A stretch of 64,000 nucleotides of DNA from Plantago major (Eukaryota; Streptophyta; Magnoliopsida; Lamiales; Plantaginaceae), in NCBI GenBank assembly GCA_026545765.1, contig CM048839.1, positions 60,075,677 through 60,139,676 of the forward strand, written 5' to 3'. Numbering within the stretch: position 1 is the stretch's first letter; the number at the start of each line of letters is the position of its first letter. This document shows positions 33,395-43,874 of this stretch, piece by piece. The notes under the pieces were generated by a model. The model saw only the letters and a list, made by a program, of their open reading frames with translations, made no database searches and was not told where the DNA came from. Both the position numbers and the translations under genes were made by a program.

Positions 33395-33613
33395 GCATCA
33401 TTACGAGTGTAGCAGTGTGTTTACGACTTCAACCTAATATATTTCACTTATCTCGTTAATACTAGCATTGTCCTTGCGGCTTCTTTAAGGGTTCTGTTTT
33501 CCTTTACGCAACACCATTTTGTTGAGGTGTTCTTACAGAGGAAAGTTGGTGTTGTATACCTTTGCGGTACAAAACTCCTTTATGTCTTGATTGACAAACT
33601 CGTACCATGATCG
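33395..33613 (-). pseudogene. C4 integrase core, frame-scrambled stretch
   Basis: By alignment to C3 (17730-17970) this holds the second catalytic Asp (TDH type) and the NGVAERKNRTL Glu motif. It contains many one-base losses relative to C3, C2 and C1, several at CAG. No continuous frame exists as written. Confidence 0.7.
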
Positions 33614-34462
33614 CTACGATTGCAGATACCTTTTCAGCAAGTTTGGTATCTCCACCCTGGCATCAGATTTGTGTTTCAGAAAGACAACCCAAGTGAATCT
33701 TGAGAAGTCATCTACAACAACCAGACCATATTTCTTTCCTGCATAACTAGTTATAGATGATTCAAAAAGATCCATATGTAAAAGTTGCAGTGGTCTAACA
33801 CTAGAGTGTCTGATTTTGGACTCAAAAGAGATCTTAGATTGTTTCCCCATCTGATAGGCAGAACAGATACCATCCTTTCTGAAAGATGTTTTGGGAAGAC
33901 CAACCACTAACTCTTTCTTGGCAAGTCTATTCAGAGTTTTGAAATTCAAGTGACTCATTCTTTTGTGCCATAACCAGTGCTCTTCTATGTGACCAGATTG
34001 ACTCACCATGAGACATTCTTCAGTTGTGGCAGATGCCCAGTCGGCAACATAAAGACTGCCTTTCCGCCGACCAACTAAGACTGTCTGCTTTGACTCATTG
34101 TCAATTAGTTTGCAGTATTTAGCTTTGAATTTAATAGTAAAACCCTTGTCTGCAAACTGGCTCATGCTAAATAGATTGTATTTCAAATCCGTAACATGTA
34201 ATACGTCAGTGATTGTTAAAGTTCCCAATTTGACGTTGCCAAATCCTAGAGAGGGATTTAATTCTCCTCCAGCAAATCTGATATTTGGTCCTGTGTTGCA
34301 AGCTTTGTAGTCAACCAGATTTGCTTTGTCTCCTGTCATGTGCTTTCCGCATCCACTATCAAATAGCCATTGTGTTTTAGTCCAGGAAGCATTCTCATCA
34401 GCCATAAGACAGTTTTCTATGTTGGAGATGTCTGGTCCGTCAATTTCAGCAACTCCACACAT
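33614..34462 (-). pseudogene. C4 protease, GAG-pre-integrase and integrase start
   Basis: Open for 282 codons. Protease active site DSGCGKHMTG lies near residue 35, then FSMSQF, then the integrase zinc motif HKRMSH with CSAYQ in place of CSACQ, so one zinc-binding Cys is Tyr. The core begins with LHMDLFES (first catalytic Asp intact) and DDFSRFTWVVF. The frame ends at 33614, where the region 33395-33640 shows clustered small indels. Confidence 0.9.
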
Positions 34463-34499
34463 TTCATTCTTCTTGAGGCTGAAGTTGATTATGTCATGA

Positions 34500-35706
34500 G
34501 TAACTCCACATAATTCTGGTGATGGTAGGGTTGAGTCATCTAATTGTCATCTTCAGAATCTGTCTCAACGTCTAGAGCATCCAGTTGAATCTGGATTTTC
34601 TTTCTTTCTTCAGTTAACAAAGCTTTCTGGCTTCTTCTGAAGATTCTTCTGTCTTTCTTGTCACCTGTCCTTAGTTTGTTGAGGGCAGGACAATCCTTCT
34701 TGAAGTGGCCAGGTTTCTGAAAATAGAAACAGATATCGTTTCCAATTTCTGCTTCCTCAGTACATGATGCTTTCTGAGCTGGCTTGTTCAGCGAGCTCTA
34801 CATATTTTTGTATTGGTGATAGTTTGAGCCTAGATGCTTTTTCAGCTTCTCTTTGGCTTTTCTTCTCTCAATTTCTCGACTGACAAATCTACTCATTTGC
34901 TTTGCAGCAAGAGCATCCTCAGTCTCCTCTTTGCTTTTCTTCTTTTCAGAAGTTCCTTGATTAACTAGAGCAACATTCTGCAACTTTTCAGTTGTTTGTT
35001 CTCTCTGAGTTGTCTCATAGTCAACAGTAGCAAGATGAGAGAAAAGTTCCACTGGAGTGATATTTGGCATACCTTGGTTGAAATAAAAGAATTTAGTATG
35101 CTCCCAGTTGTGGTTAAGACTTCTGACAATAGTCTTAATCTTCTCAATCGAGAGTATCTATTGCTTTCCCAAGTCTTGCCATATCACTCATAAGAGTGGT
35201 AAATCTGAAATCAAGTTCTTCCGAGTTTCGGTGGGACCTTGTTTGAAATTTTGAAATTTCAACTTTAGAACTTCGAACTTGTTTTCCTTGGTTTCTCGAT
35301 TCCGCCTGATTTCTTCAATCGGTTGCCGTGCAACTTCGCCGTTTAGCACCCCCATTTACCTGTATGTGCTCTGGTGTCGATCTGATGATGATGTTATGAG
35401 CTTGACCGTCCAGACGATTGCTCTTGGCATCTTCCGATGTCCAGAGTTCTCTGGGCTTTGGTTCGTAAATAACGTGACCAGTAGATCTTCCACTAGTTGA
35501 CGCATCTGTTTGTGAAGATCCTTCGCTTTGATCTCTGTCTCTTCCACTTGAAACCTCCATGACTTGCTTAAGTTGTTGAATGACTATTGGGCCATTCTTC
35601 ATTACTTCGATCATCTCGTCACTTATGGCTTCAAGGTGGAGCATCATGTTATTTTTCCATTTCTCGTAGTTCTCTGGTTTGAGAACGGGTGCATCACTCA
35701 GAGACA
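34500..35706 (-). pseudogene. gag of C4, without the coiled-coil tail
   Basis: The start at 35706 reads MSLSDAPVLKPENYEKW, and the frame stays open to about 35340. From 35150 to 35360 the match to other copies is spoiled by several one- or two-base losses. The UBN2-like region continues (34798-35140). The zinc knuckle has Phe for its second Cys (FYFQKPGHF, near 34715). After LDALDVET the sequence passes an acidic stretch to SNIENCLMADE and joins the protease directly. The 1.25-kb coiled-coil and basic linker of C1-C3 is not there. Confidence 0.85.
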
Positions 35707-35809
35707 TACCTGCACACTTAACACACAAATTAAATAGTCCTCAAAAATGGACAAAGTTCCTTCACCTATCTGGGGATCTAGGTTGGTCACGAAATTTGGT
35801 GAACCTCCT

Positions 35810-35821
35810 GCTCTGATACCA
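35810..35821 (-). other. Primer binding site, tRNA-iMet, C4
   Basis: Minus strand reads TGGTATCAGAGC, two bases from the 5' LTR, unmutated. Confidence 0.92.
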
Positions 35822-35823
35822 CT

Positions 35824-37532
35824 TGTTGGTCCAGATAACGGCAAAGTAAAAGATTAGAGGGGGGGGGGGGTGAATAGTCTTTTAAAACTTTTGTCGATAA
35901 CAAATGTTTCTCAGATATCTGAATGGATATCTGATACTTAGAATCAGAGTGCGGAAGACTTAATAAAGATAAGTGTAGAAACAGTTAATAAGTGTGTGTG
36001 TGTGTTGCTGAAGTATAAATACAGAAATGTAAATGACACAGCAAGTATAGTGGTATCTGGAGGTGGCGTAATCCTCCAACTAATCCACTTCGGTCTATCA
36101 GAGACCTAGAATTCACTAGAACATATAATTGAGATAACCTTACAAAAATCCTATTCTAAGATTCTGAACAATTGGTTCCCAACCAAATGTTCCCCCTGAG
36201 TTGTTCCCTAGCTTCTTCAGCCAAGTACTTCCTATACTCAGAAACCTTTGAGTTGTTCCCTAGCTTCCCAAGCTAAGTACTTCCTATACTCAAAAACTTT
36301 GGAGTTATTCCTTAGTTTCCCAAATCAAGTACTTCAATACTCCGGTAACCTTGGAGTTATTCCCTGATTTTTCAAACTAAGTACTTCCTGTACTCCACGC
36401 CGATTTTGGTGTTGGTTTTGGTTTGAGTTGTCAGATGAGCGTCTTAATAACTTTTCAGTTATTCAGATAGCTCTGTGAACTAAGTTACTTAATACACTTT
36501 ACAGCGTATGGTATCTAGTTTGATTTTACTGACCCAAGTCTTATGATATCTGTTCAAGAGAATGAATCTCAGATAGTTGATCTTTTGATTCAACTCCTTC
36601 ACAGATAGCTTTGCTTGTTTAGGATCAGGACACTTAGAACTTCAGTGTTTACTCAAGATCACAAGCTTTAGTCGCAACAGAAAGCTTTGATAATAAGTAA
36701 GTTGCTTTGAGAGAGTAGGATGTTCAGAGTTCTATGTTTCAGCGTATGCAATGTGTGTGTACTCTCAAGCTGTCTAAGTGTTGATATTTATAGATGGATT
36801 TGAGTGCCGTTTGAATAGTATCCGTTAGGCTCAAATTCAAACTATCGATATCTGTGTGTATATAATCATGTGAGTTTTGTCTTCTTCTTCTCAGAAGTTG
36901 CCGTTGCTTTTACTCAGACATCTCTGTCCGTGCATTAAATGCATTGTACTATACTTTTTGTCCTGTAGTGTCAACGGAACTATGCTTTGTATCAGAGACT
37001 AGACTTGTTGTCTGATTCTTTGCACGTTCTTATCTTCATTCTTCAGATACCACTTGTATTGATTGAAACAACTTTGTTTGCAATATATGTTCCTTTTTTT
37101 CAGAAACGTGTTTAACGCTCAAGGTATCTGAGAATAGATATATGTAGACACTTTCCTTGTCTTCAGATATGTATCACATTTCTCAGATATCTCTTGTGAC
37201 ACAGTTTGTTTGAAACTGTTCGTGTCTACAAGATATCTGGCTAAGATATCTGAACAACAGATTCAGTAATCTTGTGCAATTTTCTTCAAGTCTTCAATTC
37301 TTGTTGAGCTTTCTGCTTGGATGTCTTCTTCTTGGTCTTCTCTTCATAAAATAAAAATTACATTTTGAGACCTATCATCCTATACAAGATTAGCTAGACT
37401 ATCATACTTAGTGGGTTTCCTCTTTTACAATGTTCAAGTGAACCAAGAGTACTAATCACCTTTCTGAGACTAAGATAAGTCATCATGTTGCTGAACAAAA
37501 TCTAAATAGATATTCTAACAAAATATCTAACA
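35824..37532 (-). repeat. C4 5' LTR (type B)
   Basis: TGTTGGTCC at 35824 to ATCTAACA at 37532, about 1709 bp. It differs from type A in its U3 terminus, where a 12-bp unit is doubled, and in the middle. A TATA box is at 36783-36793 and a poly-G tract at about 35860-35871. Confidence 0.94.
36783..36793 (-). promoter_or_regulatory. TATA box of C4 5' LTR promoter
   Basis: CTATAAATATC on the minus strand. This would drive the genomic RNA of C4, with transcription starting near 36750. Confidence 0.72.
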
Positions 37533-37537
37533 CATTG
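37533..37537. other. Target site duplication of C4, right copy
   Basis: CATTG immediately outside the 5' LTR, matching 22550-22554. Confidence 0.88.
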
Positions 37538-37958
37538 TTTCCCAGAAACATAGTTTTATCCAGGGTATCTGAGTGTAGATATCTGTGGGCACTTTTCTAC
37601 GTTCAGAAACCTTACGTTCTCAGATATCTTTTGCAAAACTTGTTTATTGAGAAACACTTGTTTATCAAAGATATCTGGACATAGGTATCTGGTAACCTTT
37701 GTCTTCAGCAATCTTGTGCAGTCTTCAAAACTTCAAAAAATGTTGAACTCTCCTGCTGGATGCCTTCTTCTTGGTCTTCTCTAAAGATATAAAAATTACA
37801 TTCAAAGTCCTAACATCCTATACAAGATTTGCTAGACTAACATACTTAGTGATTTTCCACTTTTACAGTGTTCAAGTGAACCAAGAGTACTAACTACCTT
37901 TCTGTGCTAAGATAAGTCATTAAGCTGTTGATCAAAATCTAAACAGATATTCCTAACA
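37533..37958 (-). repeat. C3 5' LTR, outer part (U3 start)
   Basis: Continues the type A LTR after the C4 insertion and ends with the LTR terminus CCTAACA at 37958. It matches 3960-4400 and 11875-12292. Confidence 0.88.
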
Positions 37959-38524
37959 AAACTTAAGTTGTGATGTTTCTTCTTTTGTTACCTATATTTG
38001 TGCCTATTCCATTTTGGTAACTTAGGATGACTTTTTGTCGAAATACGGTAGCGCAACGTCACGTGTCGGCTTAATTAATCGGCAGGCTTCACTTTGTAAA
38101 TTTAAAATTTTAATGGGCAAAATTGCAAATAAATTTATTTTATCAACCCATTATTATGTCAATGTAATTATCAGCTATATGGGACAAAATCCACCCGAGC
38201 ATTGTCGGTCCCAAGTAGCATGGAAAACCTGAAAGGATCACCTTGTAAGGCTAAATACTCCTGGGTGGCCAATAGCGGCGGCTCTCCCAGCGACGTTCTT
38301 TGCATCCACAATGCTTAAACTTGATACCCTGCATAATTACCACCAAAATACGGAAATTAAATTTGAAATGAAATAAAAAATTAAAGGAGGATCCACCATG
38401 GACGCTCATGTATCCAAGGTGGATGGGAAGCTCCACCACCGAGCTTCCATGACTGTCCCCGGATAAATAAGCCATGGTAGACTAGGAATCCAGGTTGCCA
38501 CTTGAAGTGGGATAGAGTAAACAT
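37959..38524. other. DNA between copia C3 and the gypsy element
   Basis: About 565 bp with no supported gene. It contains the copia right flank and, at 38520-38524, the left target duplication of the gypsy element. A stretch around 38210-38470 could be older repeat DNA, but I find no match inside the window. Confidence 0.5.
38520..38524. other. Target site duplication of the gypsy element, left
   Basis: AACAT, matching 51373-51377. Confidence 0.9.
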
Positions 38525-39539
38525 TGTATTGGCCAAAATTCGCTATTGTCAACTAGACTGGCAAACCGGTCCATCAAGGCTACGGCCTAATCCAAAATCC
38601 ACTAATAAGTCAATCTTGGTTGGCTTCATACACGGGCTGGACTCCAAAGTTCAGTTAGCAAACCCACCTAGTTGGGTCATCCATCCAACCAAGAAATCCA
38701 CACGCTACCTGGCTCACTTGACCTCACTAAACCTTCTAGCTGGTTAGCAAGCTACCTTGCTCGTCTAGCCTTACCAGCCACCCAAGTGGTTAACAAGTTA
38801 GCCAACTTACCTTGCATGACTGACCATGTCATTCTAACAAACTAACCAACTCACATTGCTTGACTGACTCAGTCAGTCAGGGAGCAACCGACTTGATATT
38901 GTCCAACCCACTAAGAGACTCCTCACCCGAAATAGAGGAAATGTGGGTATGGACTCCAACGGGTAGAAAGCCTATAAAGGAAGGCAAGTGGAAGGGGGAA
39001 CGCATCTTATTCACACTACGAGAAACCCTAGCTATCACTCTGATGCCTCCGTCTCTATCAAGCTATCAACAATCACTGATCATTGCCTTGCGTCTTGATC
39101 ATCGCCTATCACCTTCCATCATCATCCAACGTCCAACAGTCATCTATAACCTTCCGCCATCTTATCATACCATCCGACGGGCGTCAGCTAGCTTCCTCCA
39201 ACAAGGTTAGCTAGCCTCTCACCGGTATCCTTCTATCACTATCTGACGATAGCCAACCAGCTGACCTCCACCAAGGTCAGCTAGCCTATCGCCGGTATCC
39301 ATCCATACATTGCCGAACCATCAACAGGATAAGTCGACCTCCATCATTCCTTTCTTTGTCTCTATTACTCTATTCATCTTCTATCAGCTTACTAACTTGA
39401 GCGTCGGAGTCCATACGGTCGGCACCACACCGGTGTCACCTTGGTACCTGACGTCTCGTTTGCTCTTGTTGCCTTGCAGGTTGTTGGTGCCCCCCAATTA
39501 TCAACCCTAAATTCAATTGTAGATTTCTGAGCATCTGCG
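38525..39539 (+). repeat. Gypsy 5' LTR
   Basis: Starts TGTATTGGCC and ends CATCTGCG, where the 3' LTR has CATCTGCA, so the last base has changed. Closely similar to 50336-51372, with a few substitutions and small indels. Confidence 0.93.
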
Positions 39540-39540
39540 A

Positions 39541-39560
39541 TTTGGAGCCCACCGTGGGGC
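39541..39560 (+). other. Primer binding region of the gypsy element
   Basis: TTTGGAGCCCACCGTGGGGC directly after the 5' LTR. It resembles the TTTGGCGCCCACCGTGGGG leader common in plant Tat-type elements. I did not assign the tRNA. Confidence 0.55.
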
Positions 39561-39618
39561 CCCGGCTATCAAAAAAGGTAATCCAGTAGCAACAACTGCG
39601 ATACGCTAAGCAATCATC

Positions 39619-41200
39619 ATGACGCACTCAGACGAATATGTTCTGGAAGAGGTAGAGGAGGTGGACATTGTCAGTCAGATCAGAACCTTGGCGGCCTATA
39701 TGCAAGAGAATGCCGAGAAGATCAAGCTCCTTGAGGACGAGAACCGCGCTGTCCGCCAGGAGAACTCGCTCTTGAAGGAAAAAGTGGAGTCTGTCATCGA
39801 CCAGGAGGCTCCAACATTGGACGCGGCCTCATCTCGCCGACTGACACATGGCATTAGGGTGGAGAACCCACCATGCAACATGATTGAGGCGTGCCAGTTG
39901 AACTTTGAAGAGACATAAGGGGTGATTCCCATAACTCCAGTCTCTCAAGTGGTGAGCGCTCCACCAAGACCATCCCTTGAGATCACTCTGGGTATTACCA
40001 GCAGGAGGGTTTTATTCGAGGGTTCCAACCCAAGGATGAACGACGAATCACCATATCAACGCAACCAGAGCGCAAGTCAGGTAGATCATTTGCTAACCCT
40101 CTGTGCAGGTCACGGAAGTAGCAACGAGGAGCTAGCCTCCAAACTGGTGAGCTTGGAAGAGATGATCCAAAGGATCCCTGGAGTGCCAGCACTGATCAAG
40201 AAGAGCTTACCCAACAGCTTTGCTGACTCTCCCTTCGCCGATGCTATAGCATTGGTGGAGATGCCAACCAAGTTCACCTTCCCAAGCATGAAGCTCTATG
40301 ATGGAACGACAGACCCAGACGATGTTCACCATAGCTATCTCTAGGGATCTCCGTGAGGCTTGCATGTGCAAAGGGTTTGGTTCTAGTCTGATCGGACCAG
40401 CCCTACAATGGTATACCAACTTACCCAACAATTTCATTTCTTCTTTTGCCCAATTAGTCGACTGCTTTGTGGAATAATTCACAAGCAGTCGGAAGCTTTT
40501 GAAACTTTTGGACGACTTGTATAGCGTCCGGCAAAGACCAAACGAATCTCTTAGGGAGTACGTCGCAAGATTCAACAAGGAGAAGGTGTCAATCCCCAAC
40601 TGCAACAAGGGCACTACTGTCAATGCCTTCCACAAAGGATTGCCACCCAACTCGGGGTTGTACAAGGAGCTGACCAGGTACCCCTGCCGAACAATGGAAG
40701 ACGTGCTCGCCAAAGTATGGGCTCAGATCAAATGGGAGGAGGATGATGCCAACAGACTATACATGTCAAGCCAAAGTGTTCGCAAGGAGCCCAAGCCTGA
40801 CAGACGAGTTAAAGGAAGGGCTCCAGACTATCGTGCTAGGCCATACCCAACTGAGAGAAGGCATGGACCTGTTGTGAATCCACTTCGCCCTCCAATCCAA
40901 CAAAGGAGGACATAAACCCGAGCACCACCTCCGAGCTACTCCCTCAACATTGAACCAGAGGAATGTGTAGCAGTCATGAAAGGCATGGGTGACAGAGTTA
41001 GATGGCCAGGAAAACTCTAAACACCTCCAGATCAAGGAAACCCCAACAAGTGTTGTGAATTTCTTGGAGACCATGGCCATGCAATTGCAGAGTGCATCTC
41101 CCTGCGATTGGAGGTAGCCGAGCTCTTGAAGAGAGGGCAGTTGACGAAGTACCTCTCTAACAAAGGTAAAAAAAACCCTCGCCAGTCGGCAGGGCACTGA
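39619..41200 (+). pseudogene. gag of the gypsy element
   Basis: It starts at 39619 with MTHSDEYVLEEVEEVD and a coiled coil (residues 20-75). A TAA at 39916-39918 interrupts; the frame continues to the capsid part (FTFPSMKLYDGTTDPDD). A small deletion with frameshift near 40330-40340 precedes FTIAISRDLREACMCKGF, LQWYTNLPNNF and RPNESLREYVARFNKE. A further TAG (about 40475), a TAA (40916) and a TAA (about 41020) follow. The C-terminus has CCEFLGDHGHAIAECISLRLE, the compact Cys-His motif typical of Tat gag. Ends with a TGA at 41198-41200. Confidence 0.87.
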
Positions 41201-41356
41201 TCTGCCTGAGCCCCCTCAGACCAACAAGGTAATCAACGTTATCTCTGGGGGTTAGAGATCAGTGGTGTCTCATACTCTGCGGTAAAGCACCACAGTAGAC
41301 AAACGGTAAGGCCTGAGGTCAATGCTCGCAGAGCATCAGACACCTCTTCGTCTGAC

Positions 41357-41882
41357 TTGACTATTAGCTTCTCAGACCAAGAGTCTAAGCAACTAATCAG
41401 TCCTCATGACGATGCTTTACTAATTTCCATTCTTATTGCTAACTACCTTACGAAGAGAGTTCTCATTGACAATGGGAGCTCTGCTAATATCATTTTTCTA
41501 TATGCTTTGACAGAAATGGGCATAGATGAGCCTGCCATTCTTCGCCAGCCGAAAACTCTATATGGCTTCAGTGGAGAAAGGAAGTAAACAGTTGGGAGTG
41601 TTACCCTTAATGTCTATGTAGAAGGCGTCAAACTAACGACGAAGTTCCTGATTGTGGAAAGCCTATCAAGCTATAATGCCATCCTTGGTAGGCCATGGAT
41701 TCATGAGATGAAAGCAGTGCCATCAACCTAACATCAGGTGATTCGCTTCCCAACCAAGTGGGGGGAGAAGGAGATTTTTTGCCAGCAGCGTGATGCGAGG
41801 ACATGTTACATGGAAGCATTGAAGCTAAAGGCAGCCGAGTTATAGCAATTACAGCAACTCAACCCCCCAATCGACCCAGACT
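41357..41882 (+). pseudogene. Gypsy aspartic protease
   Basis: VLIDNGSSANIIF is the protease active site in its usual plant gypsy form. LYGFSGE and YNAILGRPWIHEMKAVPST follow, the conserved end of the domain. Stops at 41587, about 41731 and 41842 interrupt it. It is in the same frame as RT. Confidence 0.88.
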
Positions 41883-41890
41883 AGCCAGGG

Positions 41891-42830
41891 ATGGAAGAGC
41901 TCGATGAAGTTCAGATTCACCCAGACCATCCAGATCACAAAGATCAGATAGGGGCAAGGTTGAGGCCAGAGCTAAGAGAGCAACTGATCACATTTCTCAA
42001 AGTTCACCATGACTGCTTTGCTTGGTCACATGCAGATATGACAGAAGTCGACGCAGAGGTTATCACCCACAGACTTGATGTTGATCCAGATTACCCACCA
42101 GTCAGACAGAAACGGAGGAAGTTCGCTCCAGAGCGGAACAAAGTTATCAATGAAGAAGTCCAAAAGTTACTCGATATCGGATCAGTCCGCGAAGTATATT
42201 ACCCAGATTGGTTAGCCAACGTTGTGGTAGTAAAGAAGAAAATTGGCAAGTGGCGAGTGTGCATAGACTTCACTGACCTCAACAAAGTGTGCCCGAAGGA
42301 TTCTTTTCCACTTCCACACATAGACATCATAGACATGCTAGTGGATGCTACAGCAGGACACGAGCTTCTAAGCTTCATGGACGCCTTCTCGGGTTACAAC
42401 CAGATATTGATGCACCCTGAAGATCAGGAGAAGACAGCCTTCGTCACAGAGGGGGGGACCTTCTGCTACAAGGTCATACCCTTTGGACTCAAGAATGCAG
42501 GAGCCACTTACCAGCGCCTGGTCAATCGCATGTTCGCCAGCATGATGGGGGACACCATGGAGGTGTACATCGACGACATGTTAGTCAAGACACTGGTCGC
42601 CGACCAATACCTGGACCATCTCCGCCAAGCCTTCATGATTCTCCGCAGGTACAACATGAAGTTGAATCTAGCCAAGTGCTCCTTTGGAGTTTCCTCTAGG
42701 AAATTGCTTGGATACTTAGTCACATAAAGAGGTATTGAGGCTAACCCTCATCAAATTCGTTCTATTGCTAACATCCCTTCTCCGATGCGTGTTAAAGATG
42801 TGCAGAAATTGACTAGGAGGCTGGCAGCCA
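41891..42830 (+). pseudogene. Gypsy reverse transcriptase
   Basis: Open for 278 codons to 42727, with PVRQKRRKFAPERNKVI, VVVKKKIGKWRVCIDFTDLNK, FMDAFSGYNQI, TFCYKVIPFGLKNAGATYQRLV and the catalytic YIDDMLVK, then the LNLAKCSFGV thumb start. A TAA at 42725-42727 and a deletion near 42822, in the LTRRLAA segment, remove part of the RT connection and shift the frame before QPFFDTLQKS. Confidence 0.93.
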
Positions 42831-43364
42831 TTCTTTGACACTCTACAGAAGAGTAAAGATTTCCAGTGGACAGACGAGTGTGAGAATGCCTTACGGAAAA
42901 TCAAGCGTTACCTTACCATATCTCCAGTACTATCGAAGCCCAAGGCTGGAGAGACTCTATTTATGTACCTTGCAGTCTCCAACAGAGCACTAAGCGGCGT
43001 CCTAGTCAGGGAAGAAGATGGAAACCAACTCCCGGTCTACTACGTGAGCAAGTCCTTACTAGACGCAGAGACTCGATACAGCGAGCTGGAGAAGCTAGCC
43101 CTCCAACTAGTCACTACAGCGAGGAAGTTACGCCATTACTTCCAATGCCACTCCATTCTAGTCATCATCAGCTTTCCACTACGCAACATCTTACACAAGC
43201 CCGAAGTCTCTAGTAGGCTCTCAAAATGGGCGGTGGAGCTCAGCGAGTACGACGTCTCCTTCCAACACCGCACAGCCATCAAGTCTCAAGCACTTGCAGA
43301 CTTCATAGCGGACTTCACTCCAACTGAATTAGGTCAAGCGGAGAAGGAATTGTTTTGTTTGTAG
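42830..43364 (+). pseudogene. Gypsy RNase H
   Basis: After FFDTLQKSKDFQWTDECENAL comes the RNase H domain proper: MYLAVSNRALSGVLVREEDG, PVYYVSKSLLDAETRYSELEKLAL and LADFIADFTPTE. Some catalytic Asp positions are altered (LAVSN where Asp is usual). It ends in a TAG at 43362-43364. Confidence 0.85.
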
Positions 43365-43379
43365 GAGAAGGACAATTTA

Positions 43380-43865
43380 CAATGGAAGCTCTCAGTCGAT
43401 GGTTCCAGTAATGTCAAAGGAAATGGACTTGGCATAGTCCTAACCTCACCAGAAGGAGACACAATCCAAAGAGCCATCCGATGTGGATTCAAAGCAACCA
43501 ATAACGAGTCTGAGTATGAGGTGCTTATAGCTGGCCTCAACCTAGCTCGGGACATGGGCATAAAGAGCATTCAGGTACAGTCAGACTCATAGTTAGTAGT
43601 TAACCAATTGCAGGGCTCATACCAAACCAGAGACACCAAGATGGCTGCCTATCTTCAGTTAGCCAAGGAGTTGCAATCCTCCTTCGAGGAGTTTTCTGTT
43701 TCGCAGGTGCCAAGGACGGACAACATCCACGCGGACACCCTTGCCAACCTAGGTGCTGCCATCCAAACCACAGTGCCAATGACTATTCATGTGGTTTATG
43801 TACAATGTCTTGCAACATGGAAGGGTGAGCCCGCCAACCAGACAGTGGTCGATATAACAACTTAG
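43380..43865 (+). pseudogene. Second (archaeal-type) RNase H of the gypsy element
   Basis: LSVDGSSNVKGNGLGIVL (first Asp), NNESEYEVLIAGL (Glu), IQVQSDS (second Asp) and NIHADTLANLG (last Asp) give the full four-acid set. One TAG after the second Asp (about 43590) interrupts. A second RNase H downstream of the first is the mark of the Tat lineage; the linker just before it is LQWK. Confidence 0.9.
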
Positions 43866-43874
43866 TCAAATTAG

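Larger units (their letters stand above)
22555..37532 (-). mobile_element. C4: complete Ty1/copia element with a large extra gene
   Basis: A 15-kb element in minus orientation: 5' LTR 35824-37532, PBS, gag, protease-integrase-RT-RNase H to 31069, internal promoter, extra gene 30183-24631, polypurine tract, 3' LTR 22555-24252. Flanking CATTG at 22550-22554 and 37533-37537 is a 5-bp target duplication, and it divides the C3 LTR exactly. The two LTRs are nearly identical by eye, so the insertion is young. Nearly 40 percent of its internal length is not gag-pol. Gag and pol carry stops and frameshifts, some of which may be assembly errors. Confidence 0.93.
12293..37958 (-). mobile_element. C3: Ty1/copia element interrupted by C4
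   Basis: C3 is made of 12293-22554 and 37533-37958. Leftwards it has a 5' LTR split by C4, gag, linker, protease, integrase, RT, RNase H, an internal promoter and the 5' half of the extra gene. C2 cuts off the rest at 12292. The C4 target duplication CATTG (22550-22554 and 37533-37537) marks the split exactly. PBS and the U5 end of the LTR were lost in a short deletion near 21372. The right flank is aaact at 37959. Confidence 0.88.
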
